From assembly GCA_026874595.1 (NCBI GenBank), contig CM049320.1, positions 35,746,214 through 35,810,213 of the forward strand: a stretch of 64,000 bases of DNA. Reading direction: 5' to 3'. The notes beneath the pieces are model-generated. The model saw only the letters and a program-made list of their open reading frames with translations. It did not search any database and was not told where the DNA came from. Of the stretch, positions 12,082-23,943 are shown piece after piece. The position numbers were made by a program, and so were the translations under genes. This DNA is from Sipunculus nudus (lineage: Eukaryota > Annelida > Sipuncula > Golfingiida > Sipunculidae). Positions within the stretch are counted from its first letter, which is position 1, and every line of letters begins with the position of its first letter.

Positions 12082-12425
12082 TGGTTTACGTACAAAACGG
12101 TCCGCATCGCTACCCTTGGGCTGTTCATCGTGGCGATCGTCAGGCGAGTGGTGTGTTGTGTCGGGTGCGATGTAATAATCCCTTTCCGCGGTCCAGTGCA
12201 TGGTTTGAATGGCTTTGGGTGGGTTGTAGCGGCATTTTGAGATTAATTCCGACATGTGGTTGAGATAATTTTTGAGAGTTCTATTTATTTTATACTGTTT
12301 AATGTTGAATGATTTAATGTGGTTTATGTATCTCTTTTTGAATGCCTCTCCCGTGAGGCTAAAGTAGTCTTTTTTTTGTGTCATCGTTTGTCAAGGTGTC
12401 ACTGTACACTCACGGTGGTGACTTC
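12080..12425 (-). pseudogene. Penelope-like element remnant (GIY-YIG endonuclease region)
   Basis: The minus-strand frame starting at 12384 contains FSLTGEAFKKRYINHIKSFN, which matches the YIGLT...FKKRYxNHxxSF block of the C-terminal GIY-YIG endonuclease of Penelope-like retroelements. The upstream VYSDTLTNDDTKK segment is in a different frame (12409 downward). The shift falls at an 8-A homopolymer (12377-12370). After residue ~44 the frame jumps to SELISKCRY, a motif normally some 40 residues further on in these proteins, so an internal deletion is likely. The consensus YIG is degraded to YFS. Residues beyond ~55 are probably 3' UTR. It is a dead fragment, ending at a TA microsatellite. Confidence 0.6.
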
Positions 12426-12529
12426 ATCAGACAGTTTCCGCGGAATGGGTAGTATATATATATATTAGTTGTATTCAATGAAAAAAATGTCATAATAATT
12501 TTAACAAGAGACTAATAGTACTCCATGTC

Positions 12530-13483
12530 CAAATTTCCTCGGACTCCTAAAATTAGGTCACAGTGACACATATTCTGTGAGTTACAGGAAAAACATGAAC
12601 TTAGTTCCGTGAATGTCAGATGGTCACAAATCGTTACGGTTGGACCTAGAACCTTCTAACCTGAAATTCAAAGAGGTCTTGGGAACATCTACCTCAACAC
12701 CTCAAATAAGCGCGATACCATATATTCTGGTATATATATATTGGTTTCGGTCAACCTGGGCCAGACTTATTCCTTTAGATGCAAACTCTGCGGCCGTCCG
12801 ACCACCAATACCGGAACTATCACCCGCAAAACATTGACCTAGAGTAACATTTGATAGTTGAAGAAGAATAGCGTGGGAACAGGGATATACATGAACTTAG
12901 TTCCGTGAATGTCAGATGGTCACAAATCGTTACGGTTGGACCTAGAACCTTCTAACGTGAAATTCAAAGAGGTCTTGGGAACATCTCCCTCAACACCTCA
13001 AATTAGCGCGATACCATATACTCTGGTATATATATATTGGTTTCGGTCAACCTGGGCCAGACTTATTCCTTTAGATGCAAACTCTGCGGCCGTCCGACCA
13101 CCAATACCGGAACTATCACCCGCAAAACATTGACCTAGAGTAACATTTGATAGTTGAAGAAGAATAGCGTGGGAACAGGGATATACATGAACTTAGTTCC
13201 GTGAATGTCAGATGGTCACAAATCGTTACGGTAGGACCTAGAACCTTCTAACTTGAAATTCAAAGAGGTCTTGGAAAACATCTCCCTCAACACCTCAAAT
13301 TAGCGCGATACCATATATTCTGGTATATATATATTGGTTTCGGTCAACCTGGGCCAGACTTATTCCTTTAGATGCAAACTCTCCGGCCGTCCGACTACCA
13401 ATACCGGAACTATCACCCGCAAAACATTGACCTAGAGTAACATTTCATAGTTGAAGAAGAATAGCGTGGGAACAGGGATATAC

Positions 13484-13484
<1 letters not shown>
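12530..13484 (-). repeat. 296-bp triplicate within a diverged family A copy
   Basis: Three nearly identical units, 12594-12889, 12890-13185 and 13186-13482, with an exact 296-bp period judged from the recurring ATG at 12613, 12909 and 13205. Flanking and unit sequence (AAATTAGGTCACAGTGACA, CACAAATCGTTACGGTTGGACCTAGAA, GAGGTC) is recognisably family A in reverse orientation. Units 1 and 2 keep a 74-codon open frame. Unit 3 has a premature TAG in codon 10, so coding is unlikely. Confidence 0.85.
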
Positions 13485-13489
<5 letters not shown>

Positions 13490-13547
<58 letters not shown>

Positions 13548-13586
13548 TATATACATGTGTGTGTGTATATATATATATATATATAC
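13490..13586. repeat. (TA)n and (GT)n microsatellite
   Basis: Two TA tracts separated by a GTGTGTGT segment, directly abutting the last 296-bp unit. Confidence 0.95.
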
Positions 13587-14977
13587 ATATTAAAGAATAG
13601 ATATATTAAAACACATATTAATTAACAAAGTGCTCTATTGATTTCTATTTGAAACTGCCTGTAACTTAAGTGATAAGTCTAGACAGATTCGCCACTGATA
13701 AAGAATTTTTCTATAACAATTTTAAGGAAAGGTGGAGGATCAATCAGATTTAGCGAACACAATTAAAGAAAAGAGAGAGAGACAGACAGAGAGAGAGAGA
13801 GGTATAAGTTTAATCTAGAGAATTGGGTTTGCTACTATGGACAAATAAATAGACTGCAGTACAACAATTGAAAACAAGTCCCTTTAAGCTCTTGTCTCGT
13901 GCTTAAATGATTTCTTAAATGGTTCGGTTGGCGTCGCAGCCCTGCACGAATGATAAAATGGATATAATATTGCTGCCCAAGACCAAGATGATGTGCATGG
14001 TGGCATGCTGGTTTATTTGGTGTCGGATCATTTCCAGTGACAAATGATCGTAATGCCTCGGTTAGGAAACAATGATATCTGTTTTTTGTGTTACCTCAAG
14101 CCTCTTATGTAACATTATCACTTTCTTCATGAACAGGAGTTTATATTTGTGTGACTAGCTTGACAAGTCAAATTGAGCTCCGAGAACTGTAAATCAGGTC
14201 ATGCGGTATGCCTCATGCTTCTTAACGGTGTTTTAACGGTGCAAACGGTGTTTTTAAGGCTCTTAAACTTTTTAGATATATATATATATCTTTTTATTTA
14301 CCGGTATGCTATATTTGGTAATTTATGTATACGAATACATGGAATGATTAGTTATACAGTATTTAAACCTTTTTATTGTATCCATATAGACGCTGGATTA
14401 TAATGATGATCGGCCGCATTTAGATCCGCTTTTTGAATCGAATAAGTAGTGTTTTGTAATAGATCACTCAAAATCCGTCGGCATTACAGTACAATACACA
14501 ACGCGCTCTACGTGAAGCCATGAGTAACTATTATACCGACTATTGATAACAGAAGAGATTGTTACCCGATCAGGCATGTTAACAACCTAACACTCGACCT
14601 GTGATCTTATACGCAAAAAGAATACCTTAAGCACACTTTGATAACTCCGTGGTAAAAAGATTAGCTCCGCCATTCAAACGTACGAAATGATAAGCTTATA
14701 ATCACTTAAGTGTTTGTTTCCTTCGCAAAAAACGCGGTGCGACCTCTCCTACTATTGGGGAGTCGCGTGTCGCTGAGGACAGCAGGTGTCGGCACGTGAT
14801 GGCGTTATAATACTGATTTTCCTACGCAAATCCAGGTGATTTCACTACCAGCGAATCTTTTTCTTGCAGGACGATCCCTATATATGTCGAATAAATGAGT
14901 GTTGTAGTTGTTTAATAAAAAAAATCAATAATGGCCTCTCTGGCAAGTTAAAAGAAAATAATAATGGTCTTAAATTA
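13587..14977. other. No gene recognised
   Basis: AT-rich with a short GA tract at 13770-13802. A CpG-richer patch at 14720-14800 and an acceptor-like TCTTTTTCTTGCAG ending at about 14869 are not followed by a convincing open frame. Confidence 0.45.
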
Positions 14978-15545
14978 CTAGAATATGAGTTGTCGACAAG
15001 CAATTAGGTGTATCCGCCGAAATCAGAGTAGGGCGGCTGAAGTGAGGCAAGGATTAAGTTGCAAGGGGACATAGAGTGAGAGTGAGATGTGCTGCATATT
15101 AGCATGGATGTCTTTTACGTAAACATGATTGTAGGTGGCGCCACCCGTTATTTTAAAGAGAAACTATCCAAAATGTATACATATGCAAAATTTCAGGTGA
15201 ATAAGTCAAACAACTGCCGAGATATGAGTGATTTTATCCCACAGCAGACAAATAGACGGACGCTGTGCAAAAATGGTTGCAGATTGCGCCATTAGTTTAT
15301 TGTATGATATAAAGCTATCCAACAGCTACACTGGTGAAAAGTTCCAGCCTGATCAGTCAAACGAGTCCGACGATATGTGGACGCGCAGACGGACGCACTA
15401 CAGAGAGAAAGGACAGAGGTCAACGCAAAATGGTTAGGCACCAATTCACATGTAACCCGATAATTGGTTTAAGTTTTGGAAAAAATCGGTCTAGTGGTCT
15501 AAGAGTTCTCCTGAAATGAAAGCAGCGGCGGCGGCGCATAGAATC
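14978..15545 (-). mobile_element. Family B Helitron-like element, short copy
   Basis: Read on the minus strand, the 3' end at 14978 is CTAG followed by T in the flank. A TTGTCGACAA palindrome sits just inside, followed inward by the subterminal GTATCCGCCGAAATC block (plus-strand wording, about 15013). The core has one exact GGTGGCGCCACC (15134-15145) and one decayed site near 15288. The 5' side, near 15415-15540, holds the family B wording GAGGTCAACGCAAAATGG and CACATGTAACCCGATAATTGG plus a GGCGGCGGCG run. The exact 5' terminus is unclear. Confidence 0.7.
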
Positions 15546-16157
15546 GGCAGTACAATTAGCATTATCGCGGGGACTACATGACCGAGTTGTAATGTTAAGA
15601 GCAGAGTTAATCTCCACTCTTTATTTTCTTATTACATCTATAGTAACTCCTAAACTTCACGAAAGGAAGTTTGTACGGGAAATCCGTGTAATTTGGACCA
15701 CCATGTAATTTGAAACATCCGAAATATCCAATTTGGAAAAATAGTACCAGAACGAGGCAAGTTCGTCTTTGTATCATCGACCATTTTGAAGCATCCAACG
15801 ACGGTGCAGGATAGCGAGGTGCAAGTTTTGGCGAATAATCAACTTGAAGATGTTAATTTCATAGTTTGTTCTTATTTTCCATGCACATTAATATTCTGAC
15901 TGTTATTCAATGAAGATCTCATCTTTTCACAACGTTAAACAGCTTTGTTACATGGGCATAGAACTGGCAGATTTGATTTTACCTAATTATATGTAAATAA
16001 GGTCGGGGTCAAAATCTGCATATCGACTTGCTGTGTGTAATATGGTCCAGGCCCTAAAGTGTAACATGGACCGGATGTCCAATTTACACACAGGTGGTTA
16101 ATTTTACACATCAAAGGAAAATTTCATTCGATTTACTTCTTTCTTTTACATTACATA
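15546..16157. other. No gene recognised
   Basis: AT-rich. The open frame at 15607-15798 has no supporting features. Confidence 0.5.
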
Positions 16158-16470
16158 GGGTGTTTCTATGTGCACGTTTGCGTATATGCGTGAAAAATCG
16201 CTTATATGATTTTGTAACTGGAGTGTTTCCATGTGTCCGTCAGCGTTTATACGTATATGCGTGAAAATCGCCCCAGGAGCGATTTTCGCGCATAGGGTCT
16301 GCGCGAACTCGGGGATTCGGGGTATATAATGACGTCACTTCTGCATCTTTTTGTAGAAGGCCTGCTCGAGCCACTGAAGGAATATATATACATCTGCCAG
16401 TTCACGCATATACGCATATATATACGCGCACATGGAAACACACGCATATACGCGCACATGGAAACATTCC
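16158..16470. mobile_element. Palindromic DNA transposon/MITE with doubled ends
   Basis: The left end GGGTGTTTCTATGTGCACG...GCGTATATGCGTGAAAAATCGC (16158-16201) is repeated inside at 16221-16271. Two inverted counterparts, CGCATATACGCGCACATGGAAACA-like, lie at 16403-16440 and 16441-16470. The centre has GCGATTTTCGCGC and a TATATAA (16323-16329) directly followed by a TGACGTCA palindrome (16330-16337). This is the layout of a MITE with TIRs that has lost its transposase or inserted into a sibling. I could not settle the target duplication. Confidence 0.6.
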
Positions 16471-17502
16471 TTTACAACAACAATACCACATTTAAAGGGT
16501 TAGTACTAGCCGACATGACTATAGGCATCCAGGCATCCAGGTAAGCAAAATGCAAACATAGCAAGAGGAAATCCAGCGACAAGAAGATTGCCCTGGAAGT
16601 TGTAGAGAAAAAAATATAAATATACATATATATATACGCACATATGGGGTTAAAATGCATGAGGGAGTAGTCTATAACAGTCCTGTACAGGAGAATATAT
16701 TAATTGCACACACATTAAGGAATAAATAAGAAAACATGCTTCGCTTTTATGTTATTTGCATGTTTTTCTTCATGCTTAGATATAGGTAATTAAGAGTGTA
16801 TAAATATACATTTTCATTTTTGAAGTGGATTTTAACTTGAATTAAAAATGTTGAGGTAACTGCAGTGTTATCTTCGGTCTGGTTTAATTTTTATATTATC
16901 GACGAAATGCGTTTTATAACTCCTTTGCTTTCATTGAAAACATGTTTGGCTTTTATGCTTAGATATATGTTCTTCTTCATCATAGGTGACACAGGAGTAT
17001 AGAATAATATTTCTGCTTTTGAAATGGATATTAACTTTATTTGAATCTGTTGAGGTAATGGTCTAAATAACACTTTTGGGTGGTCCATCTTACATTCAGA
17101 GTGTGTAATATGGACCAGAATTAATTATTTATGTCATTGACTTTTAAGACGGTAATTTTAATTTTGCAAGTCTACTTTCACAGTAAACTGTTTTTGTACC
17201 ATTTTTTCATATTTGATCTAAATATGGTTAATGAAATGCCAATCTTATAAAAATACAAAAAGTGTATGTCAAGGAGATACATTTTGAGTTATTAAGAAAT
17301 AAAATTAAAGATTTTCAGAGTTTATTATTATCCCCATAGATGGCGCTGCCATTTGTGGGGCAGGGCGCTGGATTACATAGAAATGGCTTCTGGCGTCAAC
17401 AACATATAAGCCCATTTAAATGTATAAGCAGTCAGTATTATGGGTATATGCTCATAATCATCTTATTAGATTTACACCTCTTATGTTACTCACAATAATA
17501 TG

Positions 17503-17503
<1 letters not shown>
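16471..17503. other. No gene recognised
   Basis: AT-rich. One CTCF-core-like AGATGGCGC at 17338-17346 sits in a locally GC-richer patch. Two stretches of similar wording (near 16700-16860 and 16900-17060: GTTTTATG, CATGTTT, TTCTTCATCATAGG) suggest an old local duplication. Confidence 0.4.

Positions 17504-17562
<59 letters not shown>
17504..17562. repeat. (TA)n(GA)n microsatellite
   Basis: TA run, then GA run, ending exactly at the start of family D copy 2. Confidence 0.95.
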
Positions 17563-17565
<3 letters not shown>

Positions 17566-17850
17566 AGAAAAACAACACTGTAAATTCACTACAGTTTCAC
17601 GGGATGCAACCGGATCCTCAGGTGAATGTTGTTGGAATGAAGCAAACGGCATGGTTTGAAAAGCCGAGACTTTACGAGATTACGAGATTATGCTTTGTAC
17701 GTATCGAGGAGCTAGTAAATGACTGACACTGATCCTAGTGTCCTCGGGGACACAATAGGATTTGTCGGCTACACGTGCGATGCTGGATCATAACAGGGGA
17801 AAGAGGTTTTTTGTTGTTTTATTATTTTATTATTTATAACAAAGATGATT
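17562..17850 (+). mobile_element. Family D element, copy 2
   Basis: Starts with GAAGAAAAACAACACTGTAA right after the GA microsatellite and follows copy 1 closely to about 17850. It lacks the ~40-bp terminal inverted repeat seen in copy 1. The internal hairpin (about 17732-17761, stem ATCCTA..GTGTCC, loop TCG) is well preserved. Confidence 0.65.
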
Positions 17851-20800
17851 TATTACAAAATATACTATTTGGTCATCTCTTTGCTTCTCTCAGAAGTGAC
17901 AGCTGACACGCCGGTGGTTTGTATAATGTCCTAAAGACTCCTAATGATATGTTGTTTGTGAATTCCCAGGGTAAAGCGTGTGGATGGTCATAAGATTTAT
18001 AACTAATGCTATTTCCTTGAAAGTTTCTATTGTACCATCATTTCCGAACGACAAGTGGGAATAGAAGAGGAAACTTAAGAATTGCTATTACTGGGACCAA
18101 ACAGACGATTAAAGGGCCAATTTCTGATGTGACACAAGAGTTTGCTGTAACAAATAGATTGATATTCCTTTTAACGATGCAAAGCAGAAACCTGTGAAAT
18201 TTTCTTTCTATCGGTAATGTCGATGTCAAAAGCGACAACTCTGTTGTTTTTACGCTATTTCTTTACGTATTCAAGTGAGCACGTCTTACCGTTTTTGACG
18301 GCCTGTTTATCTAGGTGCACTTGTACTAAAGGACGTCACGCCACCTGGATACCAAAATTTCGAAGCAAAAGTCTTGGCTGATCGCCTATAAATATGTAAC
18401 ACAAAATGTTGCCGGAAAAAAAACAAACAAACAAAAAGTCTGAAAAACCCACCTCTAATTTAGTGCGCTTTTATTCCCCTATGGTATCTTCCTTCCAGAA
18501 AGCCAAACAAACAAGTTAATCCCGTGTTTATAATGGCAGAGTGGACCTCAAAACGGCTATCTACATTGTTCCTGTTCTGTTGATTTACAAGAAATCACCT
18601 GACATTTATCGTTACTTTTTGTTTCGTTCAGGGTGAGAAGGAGTTGGGGGGGGGGGGGTCCATATGTCCGGTCTTTTCTCGGGCCGGTCAGTTTATATTA
18701 GTGGACTTCAATGTAAGGGGTTAGCTGTGAAACAAGCCAATAGAGTGAATCCCCTTTGTAACAGAAGGCGGTGCATCATTCAGCGGTCGAGTTAACAAAG
18801 AACATGTGGTGAACGACTGGAGGACTGACTGTTAATTGGGTGGCATGACGCTTAGCTTTCAGACGCTCAGATAACCTGATCCTTATCAGCTCAAGACAAA
18901 AGATCTACGAAAAAAGAACACATCACATGTTATTAATAATGTCTGACTATTCTTGAAATGTAAGTGTTACGGTTTATTTATTGATCACCCACTGAACAAC
19001 TATGCAAAATATAGCACAGAGTGAATATATTGGGCACCTGGACCCTATGTTTTGAAAGGCACATGCAACACAAGTACTTGTTAATTATTAATTTGCCAGA
19101 TTCTCCTAACGTTTGAAACAATTGAAACATAGACGATTGCATGTTATCGCAACCAAGCTTTTTTGTTTTTTATTGGTTTCAATGCGATGACGTTCTAGAG
19201 CTATACGCTCTCCATCTGTTTATTTAGCTGGCGAATCCTTGGGGGTTACTCGGTGCATGAAGGAGATAAAAAGATATAAAACATAAACCCTAGGCTATGA
19301 GAGGCAACAGCTCTTAGCACTGTGGGTAATATAAACACAGCACCTTGTTCAAAACTGCTTGAACTGTTTCTGGTTCGTGTTGTGTAAATCCAATTTGTTT
19401 GGATAAGCCGAGGCTTGTTCATACTTGGCAGTACCAATCGGTTCTAGCTAACGTTCTGTTGTATGCAAGAGCAGCATTTAACATTTCTTAGTTAATTAAA
19501 AAACAATTGTGATAAGATATTTCACTTTCTACCGTTAAAAATATTAACGAAGGGTCGGGAGCCTTCATTTATTCATATGCATCATTTTCAATATTTTCTA
19601 CATGTGACTTCCAAGACTATGCTATATGTTTCGAGTGTACCAGTGAGATAAGCCGGATACACGCTATATACACACGAAAGGATACATGTACATCTGGTTC
19701 AGGCCACGAACAATGCCTATGGGCCCACTGGTCCTTGCCTTTCCATGGTTTGAATGGATGTGGAAAACCGCCAGCATCAGCATCCTCTCTACAAAGTAAC
19801 GAGGCCTATAGTTACAATTTTCAAACAACCCTCAAGGCTCTATGATTCGTTAAAGTGTGTTATTGTAAATCACAAATACATGATTTTTGTTCAGTGGTGC
19901 GACTCCCCTTATTGAGCTACAGCATCTCTCATTTGATCTATTTTTTAATCGTTATTCATTTTCATATTTTATATATCATTTTGGGGATGAGCTAATAAGT
20001 CGTGCCTGACGTGCCTGACGTGAGACCACACGCATGTTCCATCTGTTTCTTTGTTAATAATCCAATCACATGCCGATCTCAGCTCAGGTGACAACATAAC
20101 TGAACCCATGCAAGCCTCTTTGTTCTCATTTTGGGAGGACTCCCTTGATTTAATTGGCTTTATTCCTACTTTAGGATTAACACCTGCATATGAGTTAAGT
20201 TGCGTTTATATCAGAAGCCTTTAGATTATAATTGAATATGTCAATGGGAAACAATGTATTCCAGAAGTTATGTATTTATTATATATCAAAATTAAAAGCA
20301 AATATGCACACTGTTTTATATATAACGGTATGAAATATTAACATAAATTTCTTTGAATTCTTTAAACATATTACACATAAATGTTGTAGCTAGCATGAGG
20401 AAGATGTATTTAACAATGTGTGTGAAAATATTCATCCATTTTATGGTTAAGCTGCAAGTATCAAATCATAGAGTTTAATAAACAAAATATTTAAGTTAGT
20501 GACACACTGGCAGGGAAAATTGAGATACCTTTTAGTCTAATCAATTTGCAAATTAATCTGCAAAAACATGACAATTTACTCATAATTAGGCATTCCATGG
20601 AGATAGATTTGCGGAACCACGTAACACTACTCTTTGAACTCAGCTTTGTGAACAAACATCTCCTAATAAAATGTGGTTGCCATCTGATATTATATTTATT
20701 AAAAAACAATGAATCGATTAGTCATGTGTATTGACATGTATACAGTTATGGAGTTATTAAGTTTCAGAATATACCTTGTCTGACTTGGCAACATACAGTT

Positions 20801-21529
20801 ATGTACCATACCTTGTTCTGACTATAACAGCAAAGAGTACAATAATAAACAAATACACTGCAACATTATAGCACAATGTACATATGCATATATTAAGAGT
20901 ACAAGAACTCATTTACAATCTTCACAAAACAATTTCATTGTTCTAGTTATTTTAAACATATTTGCACTTTACAGAGAAAAAACACTTATTATACTTATTT
21001 TGTTATCACATGCATTCACTGCTTCAAAAACATCTGCTGAACCATAACCACAATCAATCCCAATGCTTTAAGTTGCATTATATTTTTAGGCTTTCATATT
21101 CTCCGAGACAGTTTCGTCTTAAGAAATGGTGTCAAAATGCCGGAAACAAGAAACTAAGTGTTGTTGCATTAATCCCTAGTTAAAATTTGTTTAACAATTT
21201 GTTTAATTTCTGGATTGAAAGAAAAATCAACTGCATTTGCAATTACAAAGATATGAAAGAGTATTAGCTTCTGCATTGTCAATGATATTTACTATATTAT
21301 TATTTCCTGGCAAAACGATTGCAAACACCTAATGGTCTTCTCCATTATGTTATATTTGAACTTATATGCTGTCAATAAAATGGCTTTACTGTATTTTTTA
21401 AATTTATGTAGATAAACCCAGTTTCCTTCAATTTCTCTGCTTGGGACATTTAATGGATCTTGGAATCCAGAGAATGTTGGATTTTTTAGCGAACCTGTGA
21501 GGTTATGCGATGGTGCGGCGTCGTGCATG
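17851..21529. other. Long stretch with no gene recognised
   Basis: About 3.7 kb of AT-rich, stop-rich sequence. A 13-G run at 18646-18658 and a short GTGCCTGAC duplication near 20007-20022 are the only local oddities. I see none of the families A to J here. It may be unique intergenic DNA, or repeats present only once in the window. Confidence 0.5.
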
Positions 21530-22480
21530 AGTGCGTCGTGCGTCGTCTGTACGTTAACCCATTCTATCTCGAAAACGGCAGGAGCTAGCATCACTAAACT
21601 TTATGCAAAAAAATCAGTCATCTAAAAACTCAGATTTTGTTTATTTTTGGCTATCTGCATTTACTTAAATTTTATAGGGAAAAAGCTTAAAAACCTTTAA
21701 AATTTTCTTCTCTAAAACCGTCCAGACAAATTGTCCAATATTTCACAGGAATAGTCCCAGAAACCATCTCTCTCAAGTTTGTTTGAATGGTTCCAGTTCC
21801 GTGATTTTTTGCCGAGTTACAGGAAGTTGAACTTAGTCATCTGTCCAAGAAAGCATAGTAAAATTTCAATCTCGAGAAATGACTAGAGCAATCATCACCA
21901 AATTTTATGCCAATGTTGGTCACATGAGTCATATCTGAAATTGAGGTATCGGTGGCGCCACCTGCATCGGCCTTTTTTGTGCAGTGGTCATGAGTGCCTA
22001 TATCATACTGAGGGCTACAAAATTCTTCTTTTCTATAACCATATGGCCAAATTGTTTAATATCGCACAGAAATGATCCTGGGGTAGTATTTTCTGAAGTT
22101 CGTTCAAATGGTCTTTGTTCAGTGAGGTTCTTTTTGCTGAGTTCTGGGAAGCTGAATTTAGTTATATGCCATGACAGCCCATTTTATCTCAGTGGCTACA
22201 AAGATCAAAACCACTGGGCCAAATTCTAAAATTTCACACATTAATTATCTTCAGATGTTGACAATTCAAGTTGCTCAAGTGGTTTTGGTTCAGTGCTTTT
22301 GGCTGAGTTACGGGAAGCTGAACTTAGCCAGTTTGCTATATCTTCCTATATGAGTTATAAACCTGCAAAACGTTTTTGACTGATGCCACTGCAGCCAATT
22401 AGTTTAATATTTTACAAGAATAATCCCTTCAATAGTTATCTTTAATGGTTCCATTTATAGCTTTGACAGACTGCCAACTG
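21530..22480 (-). repeat. Family C repeat, inverted copy
   Basis: Reverse complement of the sequence at 33900-34350. Shared blocks are GTACGTTAACCCATTCTATC, the AAAACGGCAGGAGCTAGCATC type phrase, TTTTAGAGAAGAA (reverse), and CAAACTTGAGAGAGAT (reverse). It contains exact GGTGGCGCCACC at 21951-21962. A second, more diverged unit follows to about 22480. Non-coding. Confidence 0.65.
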
Positions 22481-22504
22481 CATCAGATTTGGCACCAATA
22501 TATA

Positions 22505-22787
22505 TAACACTGAAGAAAAACAACACTGTAAATTCACTACAGACTTTTTCACGGGATGCAGCCCGATCCTCAGGTAATTGTTGTAAGAATGAAGCTAACG
22601 GCATGGGTTGAAAAGCTGAGACATTTATGAGTTTACGAGATTATGCTTTTTGCGTATCGGGGAGAGCAAGTAAATGACTGACACTGCTCCTATTGTCCTC
22701 GGGATTTTTCTGGGTTAAAAACCTTATATTGCTTTGGCTTTGTCTGAAGGCCATAGAGCACTTTACACCGGAGGGTAACTCTACCTT
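22505..22787 (+). mobile_element. Family D element, copy 3 with right terminal repeat
   Basis: Begins CTGAAGAAAAACAACACTG and follows copies 1 and 2 to about 22705. It then ends with the reverse complement of the first ~40 bp of copy 1 (GGCCATAGAGCACTTTACA...GGGTAAC) and abuts a short TA tract. This copy shows the right terminal inverted repeat, where copy 1 shows the left. Confidence 0.65.
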
Positions 22788-23047
22788 ATATATATATATA
22801 TTAGTTATTTCCTATTAGTCAGGAATATATAATTTACAGCATTCCTTCAAAACATCATGTTCTATATGCACATTAAAATTTATATCAAGAGTTGTTGAGA
22901 TATCCAGATCTAAATTTGGTTGCGTTTATTTTTTGGCCACTCGATATGTATATATAGACCTATATACTGTTGCAGCTGAAGACAGTCTATCGACTTGTTA
23001 AAAACAAATTAATCTATCTAAAAGGCATCATTCTTTATCTATACCTA

Positions 23048-23049
<2 letters not shown>

Positions 23050-23095
<46 letters not shown>
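23050..23095. repeat. (TA)n microsatellite
   Basis: About 23 uninterrupted TA units. Confidence 0.95.
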
Positions 23096-23097
<2 letters not shown>

Positions 23098-23239
23098 CCT
23101 GAAAGGTTTCAACAGTCTACATCAGACCAGTAAAACAGACAATTATCTTTTAAGGTTGATATAAACACTAAGAACAGAAATGTACAGGGTTCATTATAGA
23201 TAAAGCACAATTGAGTGTTATCTCTAGCCAACCGTTTGA

Positions 23240-23943
23240 TATTTTGTTAACAAATACGTTTTTATAAGAAGAAAAAGATGGCGCTCGAGCACCATAGTTG
23301 AGGAAGTCAGGGACAGAACCCCTGTTCAGCAACGATAAATATGATACCTAAGTGAATGTTTAATTATTATCTATGTATTATTAAGCCCAAATATTAGGAA
23401 AAATTCAGAGGAGATAGAGATGAAAAACTAAGGTCTGAAAATGGATAAGGTCTATAAATATTTAACTTGGTGAAAGATAAGATCAAGCTGACTTGAAAAG
23501 ACCGCTTGCTTAGTGGATGTGATGTTAGTGTCTTTCTACATAGTATGTGATAGGATAATGTCTAGAGGAGAAATGAATTTATTTTTGGCTTTTGTATGCT
23601 TTTGGTCATTTGTTAAGATCTGTATTTAGTTTATATGTTTTATCCTGTTGCAAGTGTTGACCAATTGTTCTATCATGTAGTCTTTAACAGTCGATGTGTT
23701 TGTGCGTGCTCTTAGTTCTGATGTTTTAGTGAACCTACTAACTCTTAAGGCTGCTCTGAGGGCTTTATTTTGTTGAACTTCAAGTTTATATAAGTGTGTC
23801 TTAGCTGCACCTAAGAAAGCTATGGATCCGTATATGCCTAAAGGGCGGATCCATTGTTTACATAGGTGTGTAGCTGTCTCCAGTTTAGGTCACACTTTCT
23901 TATAGCATAGCCTTTAGAGCATTTATCCTACCCCACATTCGTT
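23240..23943 (-). pseudogene. LINE retrotransposon 3' fragment (post-RT C-terminal region)
   Basis: On the minus strand, 23943-23626 encodes a conserved-looking tail. The order is VGRINALKAML, KLETATHLCKQWIRPLGIYG, an AAKTHLYKLEVQQNKALRAAL block and an EQLVNTCNRIK end, closing with TAA at 23628-23626. The xLxKLExxQNKALR block after a xRPxxxYG motif is typical of Jockey/CR1-type non-LTR elements downstream of the RT domain. A frameshift and an in-frame TGA in place of an expected Trp codon, both around 23895-23915, show it is dead. The remaining ~390 bp to 23240 would be its 3' UTR. The 5' part is missing: a family B copy follows directly at 23944. Confidence 0.6.

Noticed and set aside
11857-12384. 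A 175-codon minus-strand frame as an intact gene.
   Set aside because: Only its first part resembles a Penelope-like endonuclease. The remainder runs through a TA/CA microsatellite and unrelated AT-rich DNA.
12613-13133. Two near-identical 74-codon open frames in the 296-bp tandem units.
   Set aside because: The third unit has a stop in codon 10, the unit is a recognisable inverted family A repeat, and no start context or domain is present.
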